From the NCBI RefSeq assembly GCF_013620795.1, contig NZ_LGLW01000008.1, positions 1-64,000 of the forward strand: a stretch of DNA of 64,000 nucleotides. Reading direction: 5' to 3'. Shown piece after piece: positions 1 to 7,980 of this stretch. The notes beneath the pieces were generated by a model. The model worked only from the letters and a program-made list of their open reading frames with translations. It searched no databases and was not told the DNA's origin. Position 1 is the first letter of the stretch. Each line of letters opens with the position of its first letter. The position numbers and the translations under genes were made by a program. Source of the DNA: Pseudomonas sp. Q2-TVG4-2. Its GTDB lineage: Bacteria; Pseudomonadota; Gammaproteobacteria; Pseudomonadales; Pseudomonadaceae.

Positions 1-39
1 ATAACCAAAACCAGACTATGACCAAAAGGAGCTCACTCC

Positions 40-312
40 ATGCACCTGGCAACGCGCTTCGCCGTTGGTGATGTGACCGGCCCCTTCCAATTCCCCCATG
101 TTTCCGCACACCGTGCCTGGTGTGGCGCGGTGAACGGGCTATTCGGCGATTTCAAACGCTTCAAGGCGGACGAATACGCTGTGGGGGAATGGAAGCGCGC
201 TCATCCGACAGCCAGTGTCCTGCGCTGGCTTGCCGGCTTCCATCGCTGGCGACTCGGCGGCTACGTAAGTCAAGCGGAGCTAACATCCCTACGCGACAGA
301 CGGCCCTCGTGA
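40..312 (+). CDS. Small hypothetical protein, coupled to FAD oxidoreductase
   Basis: A 90-residue protein that I do not recognise. An AAGGAG ribosome site lies just before the ATG, and an in-frame stop at 19-21 rules out a longer upstream start. It is rich in aromatic and basic residues (for example FKRFKADEY near residue 40) and has no signal peptide or clear membrane segment. Its stop codon overlaps the GTG start of the next gene in a GTGA arrangement, so the two are probably translationally coupled and may act together. It could be an accessory subunit or a remnant of a larger protein; the sequence alone does not decide. Confidence 0.5.
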   Translation: MHLATRFAVGDVTGPFQFPHVSAHRAWCGAVNGLFGDFKRFKADEYAVGEWKRAHPTASVLRWLAGFHRWRLGGYVSQAELTSLRDRRPS

Positions 313-1406
313 GCGGCCCATTCGATCTGTTGCTCGCCGGGGCCGGTCATGCACACCTGGGCGTGCTGCGGCTCTGGCGCGGCGGAAAAAAACGGCCGCC
401 GGGGCGCATCGCTCTGATCAATGACGGGCCCTTCGCATGGTACTCCGGCATGTTGCCAGGTTTGCTGGCGGGACGTTACCACCCCGAGGAATGCCGCGTA
501 CCACTGCAGCGGCTGTGCGAAGACGCCGACATAGAATTAGTGATTGGTCGCCTAGTCGGGCTCGAGCCCACCATCAACTGCCTTGTGCTGGATGATAGCC
601 GCCGCATATCGGCAGCCTTCCTGTCACTTAATCTGGGCTCGCTGCCCCAAAAGCTTCCTATGCCACAAGGCGACATGGCCTTGCTGCAAGTGAAGCCCTT
701 CGCCGCCTTCATTGAAGGCTGGCATATGTGGCAACGCGACCCTCAGCCATTAGCCATCGTTGGCGGAGGTGCTGCCGGAGTCGAATTAGCACTCGCACTC
801 GCCCCTCAGGTTCCAGAGTTAACCCTGCTGAGTACTGGCCAAATTTTGAAGGGACACCCCTCCGCATTGCGCCGGAGAGCTCTGAGTCATCTCGCCGAAG
901 CTGGCGTAGCAGTTCGAGAAGGCCCCGCCATCGACGCTGCGGTGAACGGCGTTCTGGTCGCTGACAAGACGGTGGTCTGGAAGGGCACGCGGGCCATTCT
1001 GGCTACTGGGGCGACGCCCTTACCTTGGCTGAGCCAGGCCGAATTGGCTGTCGATGAGCGCGGTTTCATCCGTATAGGCAATACGCTGCAGAGCCTGTCT
1101 AACCCCCGAATTTTCGCGAGTGGCGATTGCGCCAGCCTGCCGGATACACCACGCAACGGCGTCTACGCGGTACGCCAGGGACCGACCCTTGCGGCAAACC
1201 TGCGCGCCGCGCTACTGGGCCAGCCTTTTCAGCGTTTCGTGCCGCAACGCCATACCCTTGCCCTGCTCGCCGACGGTCGCGAAGGCGCCCTGATGAGCTG
1301 GTCCGGCCTCACGGCAGAAGGTTGGTTGCTCGGTAGGTGGAAAGATCGGCTTGATCACAGCTTCATTAACCGGCACCGAAATACCCGCTCACCTGTCCGC
1401 GCATAA
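309..1406 (+). CDS. FAD/NAD(P)-dependent oxidoreductase (NDH-2/SelD-associated type)
   Basis: A 365-residue flavoprotein. The N-terminus carries a dinucleotide fold (LLLAGAGHAHLGVLR) in which GAGHAH replaces the usual GxGxxG, as in the oxidoreductase module often found with selenide-water dikinase. A SGMLPG segment follows near residue 50. A second Rossmann motif, AIVGGGAAGVELA, lies near residue 150, and the C-terminal FAD signature IFASGDCA near residue 270. There are no redox-active cysteine pairs, so it resembles type II NADH dehydrogenases more than disulfide reductases. I chose the GTG at 309 because homology begins there and it overlaps the preceding stop. The longer frame from 120 would overlap most of the upstream gene. 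A DoxX-type membrane protein follows and may be the quinone-side partner; that is inference. Confidence 0.8.
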   Translation: MSGPFDLLLAGAGHAHLGVLRLWRGGKKRPPGRIALINDGPFAWYSGMLPGLLAGRYHPEECRVPLQRLCEDADIELVIGRLVGLEPTINCLVLDDSRRISAAFLSLNLGSLPQKLPMPQGDMALLQVKPFAAFIEGWHMWQRDPQPLAIVGGGAAGVELALALAPQVPELTLLSTGQILKGHPSALRRRALSHLAEAGVAVREGPAIDAAVNGVLVADKTVVWKGTRAILATGATPLPWLSQAELAVDERGFIRIGNTLQSLSNPRIFASGDCASLPDTPRNGVYAVRQGPTLAANLRAALLGQPFQRFVPQRHTLALLADGREGALMSWSGLTAEGWLLGRWKDRLDHSFINRHRNTRSPVRA

Positions 1407-1467
1407 GCGTGGACAGACACCCCCCTCGCGTTGAATAAAACCTCGGCGCTAATCAAGGAGACATCAA

Positions 1468-1881
1468 ATGAAAAACTGGACCCTGGCCTTGCTGCGTGTG
1501 TCATTGGGCTGGCTGCTGGTCATCTGGGGCGCAGACAAGATATTCAACGTCGAGCATGGAATGGCCGTCGCGAACAAATTCTACTTCGGCTTTCTCGCGG
1601 CCGAGAGTGCACTGCGCTTGGGCGGTGCCCTGCAAATGCTAGTGGGTTTGGCGGTGGTGGTCGGCTTCGCGCGGCGCTGGGCATACCCTGTACAGCTGCT
1701 AGTCAATAGCGCTTCGCTGTTGGCTGTCATGCCGTCGGTCGTCGATCCCTGGGGATGGGTATTCGAAGGCAGCAACGAATTGTTCTACCCGTCACTGATC
1801 ATTTTCGCTGGCAACTTGTTGTTGATCGCCTACCGCGACGATGATCGATTGGTGCTGGATCGCATGCGATCCGCTCGATGA
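1468..1881 (+). CDS. DoxX-family integral membrane protein
   Basis: A 137-residue protein with four predicted hydrophobic segments (roughly residues 5-22, 45-68, 72-95 and 105-125) and the DoxX-type opening LLRVSLGWLLVIWGADKIF. DoxX relatives are small inner-membrane proteins often paired with oxidoreductases and sometimes linked to quinone or thiosulfate redox chemistry. AAGGAG sits nine bases before the ATG. It lies 61 bases after the FAD oxidoreductase on the same strand, so the two are probably co-transcribed. The exact electron partner cannot be read from the sequence. Confidence 0.8.
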   Translation: MKNWTLALLRVSLGWLLVIWGADKIFNVEHGMAVANKFYFGFLAAESALRLGGALQMLVGLAVVVGFARRWAYPVQLLVNSASLLAVMPSVVDPWGWVFEGSNELFYPSLIIFAGNLLLIAYRDDDRLVLDRMRSAR

Positions 1882-2794
1882 CAGCAGCGTTAATACGTCC
1901 AACGACGTGGCGAAACCCAAGGAGATCAGTGCCAACGTCGCTTCAATCCGAGCCAAGTGATACCGAGTATCAAGTGGAGTATTTATGGGAGAGAAGCGGG
2001 CCTAATCAGGCAATTGCATCACGGTGACACAGCACAGTTATCCGTGCACCATCGCTTCCTCGTGGCGATGGCCGCCGGCTAGCCGACCAGGCCTTGCTGA
2101 TGATGTGGTACGGAGACTTGGCTAAAAGCCTATGCCGTTATCATGGGGTTCGAGCGGCTGGCGGCTGCGCACATGGACGGACCGGCCGCCTGATTCTTCA
2201 AGGCGCAAGGGTAGACGCCTGTGTGGGTACAGCCGCCGGACTTGCCCCCGCTGCCATCGAACAGAACGTAATCGATCACCCGGCCAGGTAGTCTGCAAAC
2301 GACCCGCCCCGTCGACGGCAAGCAGAAGCCCAGGGTCGATGTCGCGTTGCCGTGTCGGCCATCAAACTGCACGCCGTGAACTCGGTAGCTGAACTGCATC
2401 ATTCGTATGACCTATAGCTCCTTCATGCGAATAAGTTTCCCAGTCTTAGCAACCCGCATGGTAACTAAGCTTGCTGAACGGCTTAATTACCTGCCTGATA
2501 AAAGCGGCACTGGGCCGCCCGAAAAAGACTACATTTCATCAGCACAGACTGTTCCGAAAGTACGCTGGCGCCCAGTTCTGTAAGTCCGCCACAATCCGCT
2601 CGAACTGCACGAGCGCATAGACCTCGTTGCGATATAAATCGCGGCTAAGCCGAAAGTGTCAGTTATATGTTTTTCTTTACGACCGTTGGGCCGACAGCAA
2701 CGAATTCGACAGAATGCGAGCGCTCTCAATTAAGAGGGCGACAAGCCGAACGCAGTTCGCCGGATGCCCTTAACAACAAAACGGGAGAACCAGA
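1882..2794. other. Gene-poor spacer with degraded coding traces
   Basis: No convincing gene in about 910 bases. A short imperfect dyad, TGATAC-CGA-GTATCA, lies at 1958-1972. On the minus strand at about 2541-2650 a stretch reads like real protein (LSRDLYRNEVYALVQFERIV and onward, ending NSLC and a stop) but has an upstream stop and no start, so it looks like the end of a decayed gene. Other open frames here (for example 2130-2402 minus) lack ribosome sites and family features. Confidence 0.4.
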
Positions 2795-3277
2795 ATGAAC
2801 CATTCAACAACGGCTTCAGAGCGAAACATTCCGAAGGGAATACTTGCGGGATTCATTGCCACCTTGGTGCTGTCCGCCATGATGATTATGAAAGCAATGA
2901 TGGGGTTCATGCCGCAACTCGATGTCATCGCCATGCTCAGCGGCATGCTTGGCGTAGGAAAATCAATCGCCTGGATTGTACATTTCATGATTGGCACGTT
3001 GGGTTATGGCATTTCCATAGCGTTGTTGGCTCGCACATTACCGGTCTCTGCGACCGTCGCCGGGGTGATTCTTGGGACTGCTGGATGGCTCGTGATGATG
3101 ATCGTGTTGATGCCAATGACAGGCAATGGCTTGTTTGGCATGGATCTAGGGTTAATGGCTCCGGTAATGACCTTGATGCTTCATCTTATCTTCGGCGCTG
3201 TGCTGGGTTGGGTTTACGGCAGAAGCGTTAAAAACACCTCGTCCCGCCACGATACCGCTCATCGTGTTGACCACTGA
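2795..3277 (+). CDS. DUF6789-like inner-membrane protein
   Basis: A 160-residue, methionine- and glycine-rich protein with four hydrophobic helices (about residues 17-35, 60-82, 88-110 and 118-142) and a polar, basic C-terminal tail. It resembles the small four-helix membrane family annotated DUF6789 in environmental and plasmid-borne gene sets. No enzymatic motif is visible. GGGAG lies before the chosen ATG. It stands alone between two degraded spacers and has no obvious operon partner. The function is unknown and the family name is from memory of the pattern. Confidence 0.65.
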   Translation: MNHSTTASERNIPKGILAGFIATLVLSAMMIMKAMMGFMPQLDVIAMLSGMLGVGKSIAWIVHFMIGTLGYGISIALLARTLPVSATVAGVILGTAGWLVMMIVLMPMTGNGLFGMDLGLMAPVMTLMLHLIFGAVLGWVYGRSVKNTSSRHDTAHRVDH

Positions 3278-3481
3278 TAAACAGTTTCAGCGCTCTGTTA
3301 CAGACTGAGCAAAACCCGCCAAACAGGCTTAACCGCAGAAAGGTCTTGATAATGTAATCAGCCGGTAAAACGAATATCCGAGTTCCTCGTTCTACATATA
3401 ATTACGACGGTTTAATCCAAGAACGCTTGGCAAGCATGTGACGTTGGTAATGTCTTCGCCGGGGCCAGATGCCTGGCGCAT

Positions 3482-3698
3482 CTGGCCCCCGATTTCACCG
3501 TTCAGGGTATCGACGGCAAGACATGGCGATTGAACGAATTACGAGGCCAACCCGTTGTGCGAAGAGATGCCGGCGCATCACAGCATGGAGCAAAAACGCC
3601 AGCAGGCTCGACGTCTGCGAGATGAAGATGACGCCACCCACAGGCAACACACGGAGCTACCGAACCGCCTGCTGCTCATCGGCACGGCATGCCGATGA
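3482..3698 (+). pseudogene. Redoxin (TlpA/AhpC-type) gene fragment
   Basis: From 3482 the plus strand reads LAPDFTVQGIDGKTWRLNEL, the hallmark N-terminal strand of a thioredoxin-like peroxiredoxin or TlpA domain, followed by RGQPVV. The usual next element (an FWATWC active site) is absent. From 3558 a different frame stays open (CEEMPAHHSMEQ and onward) to a TGA at 3698. The piece lacks a start codon, an active-site cysteine pair and most of the fold, so it is a remnant. It may be debris of a former thiol-stress gene. No intact copy lies in the window. Confidence 0.55.
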
Positions 3699-3968
3699 GC
3701 CTTTCGCAGCGAATTCGCACTAAAGGAAGGCGAACTAGGCATCGATTGCAATCGCCAAGCAGGATCGGAACCGCGCGCCCTATCGAGGCCTGGCGAAGCG
3801 CTATCGCCCCGGCCAGGCACACCCGACGCTCTGTTTCTAACAGGCTAGGGCTACCGCACATTGTTTAGTAGACACGCGGCGAGTCGACCCACCAGGTAAG
3901 GGGCCTAGACACCTGCTTCGCGCCGCAGCGCTGCCTGTCCGGTCGTTTTGGTTGATGCTCTACCACCG
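3699..3968. other. Spacer with no recognisable gene
   Basis: About 270 bases between the redoxin fragment and the 3' end of the cysteine hydrolase gene. I see no credible open frame, clear terminator or repeat. Confidence 0.4.
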
Positions 3969-4622
3969 CTAGCGAACAACCATCGCTTGCGTTGCCTCAT
4001 CCGTGGTGAGCACACCGCTGGCTATGTATCGAAAGTTGATAAGGGCCGCCTCATAGCCGTCGCCTAGATCGGGATGTCGCCCCGCCGCGGTAGCGTCTTT
4101 CACCACCACTACTTCAAAGCCTTGTTCAATCAGCTCTCGCATATGCGCTTCGACACAAAGATTTGCGGACATGCCCGCCAAAATTACTTTGCTATAACCA
4201 TGCTTACGCAACTGCAACGCCAGATCATTATTCTCGGGCCCCATAATCTTATGAGGGCTACAAACAACAACGTTGTCAGCATTAATCAGAACCTTATAGC
4301 GTTCGAGCCAATCAGCGCCTGAGCCCTCAAATCCTTCCAAATCAAGCGGACCTTTACGACTGTACATCTGAATCTCATGCATCTTATTTTCAATCGTCCC
4401 GCCGAATTTCCAGTCGTTATCGTGGGGGAAATAGTAGTGGGGAGATATAAAAACCTTGAAAGCTCCTTCTCTCGCCGCATTAAAGATGCGTTCGATATTT
4501 TCGATGGTGTTATTTTCCGCTACACCCTCGTGCACCAATGGCCAAGCGGCACCCTCCGGGCTTAGGAAGTCGTTCTGCGGGTCGGTGATGACTACGGCGG
4601 TATCTGTATTATTGATATTCAT
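3969..4622 (-). CDS. Isochorismatase-family cysteine hydrolase
   Basis: A 217-residue member of the isochorismatase/nicotinamidase superfamily, which hydrolyses amides or vinyl ethers through a cysteine nucleophile. The expected triad is visible: Asp14 (VVITDPQNDF), Lys125 (SPHKIMGP) and Cys156 (GMSANLCVEAHMRE). The conserved cis-peptide region precedes the cysteine, and the length is normal. It has no signal peptide, so it is cytoplasmic. The substrate is not predictable. The gene stands alone on the minus strand behind a MerR-type promoter at 4753-4784, which suggests induction by a metal, electrophile or oxidant. No dedicated MerR gene is adjacent. Confidence 0.85.
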   Translation of the reverse strand: MNINNTDTAVVITDPQNDFLSPEGAAWPLVHEGVAENNTIENIERIFNAAREGAFKVFISPHYYFPHDNDWKFGGTIENKMHEIQMYSRKGPLDLEGFEGSGADWLERYKVLINADNVVVCSPHKIMGPENNDLALQLRKHGYSKVILAGMSANLCVEAHMRELIEQGFEVVVVKDATAAGRHPDLGDGYEAALINFRYIASGVLTTDEATQAMVVR

Positions 4623-4752
4623 GCTTGCGTGCCTTTCTCTGGTGATAAGGTATTAAGCCGAACTATAAAATTGCGCTTATTCGTACATCTCAGCGGAAGT
4701 GGAATCAGTTGGCCACGACTCGACGTGTCCCCAGCCTTACGGCTTACGCTAA

Positions 4753-4784
4753 AGCATAGACCTTGGACCGTACTCCAAGGTCAA
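4753..4784 (-). promoter_or_regulatory. MerR-family-type promoter with 20-bp spacer
   Basis: Read on the minus strand, a -35 box TTGACC (4784-4779) and a -10 box TATGCT (4758-4753) are 20 bases apart. Between them is the dyad CCTTGGA-N6-TCCAAGG (4761-4780), with perfect 7-base arms. An over-long spacer with an embedded CTTGGA/TCCAAG dyad is the standard layout of promoters activated by MerR-family regulators, especially the aldehyde/electrophile (AdhR/NmlR) and SoxR-like branches. It points at the cysteine hydrolase gene, whose ATG is about 130 bases downstream. Confidence 0.6.
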
Positions 4785-5211
4785 GTCCAAGCGGCCGGCA
4801 TCGCGAGAAAAATACTCCGGCTGGCTTATCAGCCTACTCGACGGTAGCGCCACTGACGTCCGTGTCGAATGTTTATGAGGCAAGTTCCGAAACGCCTCAA
4901 GATGGCCAATTAATTGGGAATTGCATCTAATCGGCTAAGTTTTTCCATAACATCACTCATACCCCAATGGTCAGAACACTGTCGGGGTCAGAAGCGCCTA
5001 TTGGTCGCGGGCTTTAATCTTGCTAAACATGTAGAGGTTACAGCTGGATAAAAGTAGGGTCTTCCGGTCTCTTAATTTTGAACTGTCAATACAGACCAAG
5101 GTCCACTCTGTTACATCATGGGATTTTGTAAACGCTGCGTAAAGATTGACAAGCCGTCACAGCCGGCGAGCTATTCCACTAACCTGCTGCGCTAACGATG
5201 AGGAACCGACA
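4785..5211. other. Spacer upstream of the SDR gene
   Basis: About 430 bases with no convincing coding frame. It must contain the SDR promoter, but I cannot place -35 and -10 boxes with confidence. A CCAAGGTCCA stretch near 5095 echoes half of the MerR-type dyad at 4761-4780 but lacks the other arm. Confidence 0.35.
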
Positions 5212-5991
5212 ATGACACAGAAACTAGCAAAAGAAATCGCCATTGTTACTGGCTCTGACTCCGGTATCGGACAGGCGACCGCTATCGCCTTTGCCAAAGA
5301 AGGCGCCGATGTCGCTGTCACTTATTTTCACGATAAAGAAGGCGCCGAGAGAACCAAGCGCGGTGTGGAAGCCGAAGACCGTAAAGCGATTGTTGTGCAC
5401 CTGGATCAGCGTGACCCGAACAGCGTTGACACCTTGTTTCGCGAGACTCGAGAAAGCTTGGGCACGCCCACGATTTTGGTCAACGACGCGGGCATCGATG
5501 CGACCGGTAAGTCTGTTAAAGATATGACCTTGGAAGAATGGGACGACTCCATTCGAACCAATCTTTACGGCCCGTTCTTCTGTTGTCAGCGATTCATCGC
5601 AGGCCTCGAGGGCACCGAGCAACACGGTACGATTATCAACATCACCAGCGTCCATCAGGAAATACCGAGGGCGGGGGCTGCTGGTTACGATGTCGCGAAA
5701 GGCGGGCTGAGGAACCTGACCCGGACCCTTGCCCTGGAATTGGCTGAAAAAAATATCAATGTGAACAACATTGCGCCAGGCATGGTGTTGACACCTTTCA
5801 ACCAACAAGCAATCGACGATCCCGAGGTACTTAAAAAACAGGTCCAGTCGATCCCGATGAAGCGCGCGGCCGAGCCGGAAGAAATCGCCAATGTAGCGGT
5901 GTTTCTCGCATCGAAAGAAGCGCGCTACGTGCACGGCACAACCATCGTCGTCGATGGCGGCCTTATGCAATTCCAGGGGCAAGGTGCGTAA
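5212..5991 (+). CDS. Short-chain dehydrogenase/reductase (glucose 1-dehydrogenase-like)
   Basis: A classical 259-residue SDR, a soluble NAD(P)-dependent alcohol, sugar or carbonyl oxidoreductase. Visible motifs are the coenzyme-binding TGSDSGIG near residue 14, NDAG near residue 92 (normally NNAG), a catalytic Ser in INITSVHQE and the YDVAKGG Tyr-Lys pair near residue 160, then the NNIAPGMV and VVDGG elements. The ATG at 5212 follows GAGGA. A start at 5146 would add 22 unconserved residues. It lies 27 bases before a GH15 glycosidase gene on the same strand, a pairing that suggests glucose release followed by oxidation. The Asn-to-Asp change in the NNAG motif is worth noting but may be tolerated. 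Confidence 0.85.
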   Translation: MTQKLAKEIAIVTGSDSGIGQATAIAFAKEGADVAVTYFHDKEGAERTKRGVEAEDRKAIVVHLDQRDPNSVDTLFRETRESLGTPTILVNDAGIDATGKSVKDMTLEEWDDSIRTNLYGPFFCCQRFIAGLEGTEQHGTIINITSVHQEIPRAGAAGYDVAKGGLRNLTRTLALELAEKNINVNNIAPGMVLTPFNQQAIDDPEVLKKQVQSIPMKRAAEPEEIANVAVFLASKEARYVHGTTIVVDGGLMQFQGQGA

Positions 5992-6018
5992 CGCTTTTTA
6001 CGTTAGGTCGTTTTAAAC

Positions 6019-7806
6019 ATGAAGGGGGCGCCAGTGGCAAAAGTGCCAGAGATTCGAGACCTCGGTCTGATCGGTGACCAGAAAACGGTGGCAGTACTGG
6101 ACCGTTGGGGCTCGATTCTTTGGTACTGCCCTCGACGCTTTGACCGTGCCTCACTATTTGCGGCTTTGCTCGATCCCAATAAAGGTGGCGTATGGGATAT
6201 TCAGTTGCCGCACGCAGTTGCCACGGAGCGGCGCTATGTAGGAGACAGCGCTATCCTTGAGACGTCGCTCAGCCTGCAGGGCCATCCATTTACCATTACT
6301 GATTGGATGCCCGCCGGAGATAGCTCGCCAAGCGGCATCTGCCGTCGCTTTTCGATTGCTCCCTGCGACACGGACATAGTCATCTCGCCCGCGCCTAACT
6401 ATGCACAGGATGCTTTAGAACTCGAAGTTACCGGCCAAGGCGTTTGTGTCAATGGCCAGCACTGGCTCTATGCGTCCCATCCCATATGGGTTAAGGATCA
6501 AACGGCAAGCTTCAAGGTTCCCAAGGGCGAGTGCGGTTGGGCGGTATTGGTCGACGAAGCGATCGAGCGCCCGAGCGCTTCGCTGCTGGAGTCCTGGTAC
6601 GACTCGACCCTGAGCTACTGGAACAAAATAGCCACGAGAATTCATTACAAAGGCCCGTATGTTCGGCAGATTGCCGATTCTTTGCGCGCGCTTCGCTTAC
6701 TTACCTATGCGCCGAACGGCGGCGTGATTGCAGCGGCCACCACCTCATTGCCAGAGGTGCTGGGAGGGAGCCGCAACTACGATTATCGGTATGTTTGGCT
6801 GCGCGATACTGGGATGATCGTCAGCGCCATGGTCCGGGCTGGCAGTGCGGGAATTGACGAAAAGCGGTTTCTGGAGTTCATTTGCGCCTCGCAGCAGCCC
6901 GATCCCAATCAACCGCTACTACCACCGTTCATGTCCCTGGATTTTCAATCCGCGCCGAGTACGCAAGAGCTTCCTCTCGCTGGATATCGCAGTAGCAGCC
7001 CCGTCCTCATGGGCAATACCGCAGGTCAGCAGCTCCAGCTCGATGGGTTCGGTAACGTCCTACTTGCCGCCAAACTCATCTATGGCCGACACGACACGCG
7101 CGATCACTGGGAAACCGTCGAGAAGATCGCAGACTTTCTCGCGGAACATTGGCACGAGCCCGATCACGGCATCTGGGAAGAAAACGAAAAAGCGCAGTAC
7201 ACCTTGGGCAAGGTTATCTCGTCTTGCGGCTTACGCTACATTTCTGAATGCACCGAGGATCAAGCCCAAGCGGAGCGCTGGCGCAACACGGCACACGAGA
7301 TCCAGCGGTATGTCGCCAGCCACTGCTTAAACTCCGAAGGCGCTTACGCTGCGATTGCCGGCCAGGAGGCAGTGGATGTCTCCGCCGTGCTCTTTCCAAT
7401 CTGGGGTTTCGCGGCAGCCGATGCCTCAGAAATAACGGCCACGCTTCGCGTTCTAGAGCGCGATTACTGCCAATCCGATTTGTACTGGCGCCATCTGGAG
7501 AACTTCGACTCCAGGAAGGAAGGCGCATTCCTGGCTGGCACGATTTGGGTGGCTCAGTATTGGATCATGCGCAACGATCAGGTGCGTGCATCAAGGATAC
7601 TGGACGCCGCACTGACTTATTCAAACGACCTGGGCTTTTTTGCTGAAGAAGCCGATCCTCAAACTGGAGAGATGCTTGGCAACATTCCGCAGGCCTTCAC
7701 ACACGCAGCCCTTATCGGAGCGGTGGTCGACTACAAATCCGCATTCCAATCCACTCATGAAAGGACTCACATTCCGGCAAACTGCTCGGAGAACCTAAAA
7801 GCTTGA
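6019..7806 (+). CDS. Glycoside hydrolase family 15 protein (glucoamylase/trehalase-like)
   Basis: A 595-residue cytoplasmic GH15 protein. The N-terminal beta-sandwich domain opens with IRDLGLIGDQKTVAVLDRWG. The (alpha/alpha)6 catalytic domain begins near residue 220 and includes NYDYRYVWLRD, EPDHGIWE (general-acid region, residue ~380) and EEADPQTGEMLGNIPQAFTH (catalytic-base region, residue ~550). Bacterial members of this layout cleave alpha-linked glucose from trehalose or oligosaccharides, and the substrate here is open. No signal peptide is present. The start could instead be the GTG at 6034, which has the better ribosome site (GGGGGC). It probably forms an operon with the SDR upstream. 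Confidence 0.88.
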   Translation: MKGAPVAKVPEIRDLGLIGDQKTVAVLDRWGSILWYCPRRFDRASLFAALLDPNKGGVWDIQLPHAVATERRYVGDSAILETSLSLQGHPFTITDWMPAGDSSPSGICRRFSIAPCDTDIVISPAPNYAQDALELEVTGQGVCVNGQHWLYASHPIWVKDQTASFKVPKGECGWAVLVDEAIERPSASLLESWYDSTLSYWNKIATRIHYKGPYVRQIADSLRALRLLTYAPNGGVIAAATTSLPEVLGGSRNYDYRYVWLRDTGMIVSAMVRAGSAGIDEKRFLEFICASQQPDPNQPLLPPFMSLDFQSAPSTQELPLAGYRSSSPVLMGNTAGQQLQLDGFGNVLLAAKLIYGRHDTRDHWETVEKIADFLAEHWHEPDHGIWEENEKAQYTLGKVISSCGLRYISECTEDQAQAERWRNTAHEIQRYVASHCLNSEGAYAAIAGQEAVDVSAVLFPIWGFAAADASEITATLRVLERDYCQSDLYWRHLENFDSRKEGAFLAGTIWVAQYWIMRNDQVRASRILDAALTYSNDLGFFAEEADPQTGEMLGNIPQAFTHAALIGAVVDYKSAFQSTHERTHIPANCSENLKA

Positions 7807-7909
7807 GCAATATTTAAGTTCAAGCTCGGTAAACGAAGAGCGAACTATCCGAAGCATGGCCAGAAACACGATGATCAGCTCCCGCCGCTTGCCAGATTCA
7901 GCTTTCCCA

Positions 7910-7944
7910 TCCTGAAGTCCGCGGCAGCTCGCCGCGGTTCAGGA
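7910..7944. terminator. Long GC-rich hairpin between convergent genes
   Basis: TCCTGAA-GT-CCGCGG, a 7-base loop, then CCGCGG-TTCAGGA. The 6- and 7-base arm segments pair perfectly, broken by a 2-base bulge. It lies between the GH15 gene (plus) and the Old Yellow Enzyme gene (minus) and so could stop transcription from both sides. It lacks a T-run, so it is not a textbook intrinsic terminator. Confidence 0.45.
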
Positions 7945-7980
7945 GGAGTCAACCAGTAGCACGCAGGAGCGCGACCGAGG

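Noticed and set aside
1958..1972. TGATAC-CGA-GTATCA as a MerR operator
   Set aside because: No suitably spaced -35/-10 boxes and no gene placed to use it.
2130..2402. 90-codon minus-strand open frame
   Set aside because: No ribosome site, no family resemblance, cysteine-rich random-like composition, and overlapping open frames on the other strand.
5090..5110. Second MerR-type operator upstream of the SDR
   Set aside because: Only one arm resembles the 4761-4780 dyad; the opposite arm is missing.
5224..5982. 252-codon frame antisense to the SDR gene
   Set aside because: It mirrors the codon structure of a clear SDR gene; high-GC codon bias routinely creates such antisense frames.
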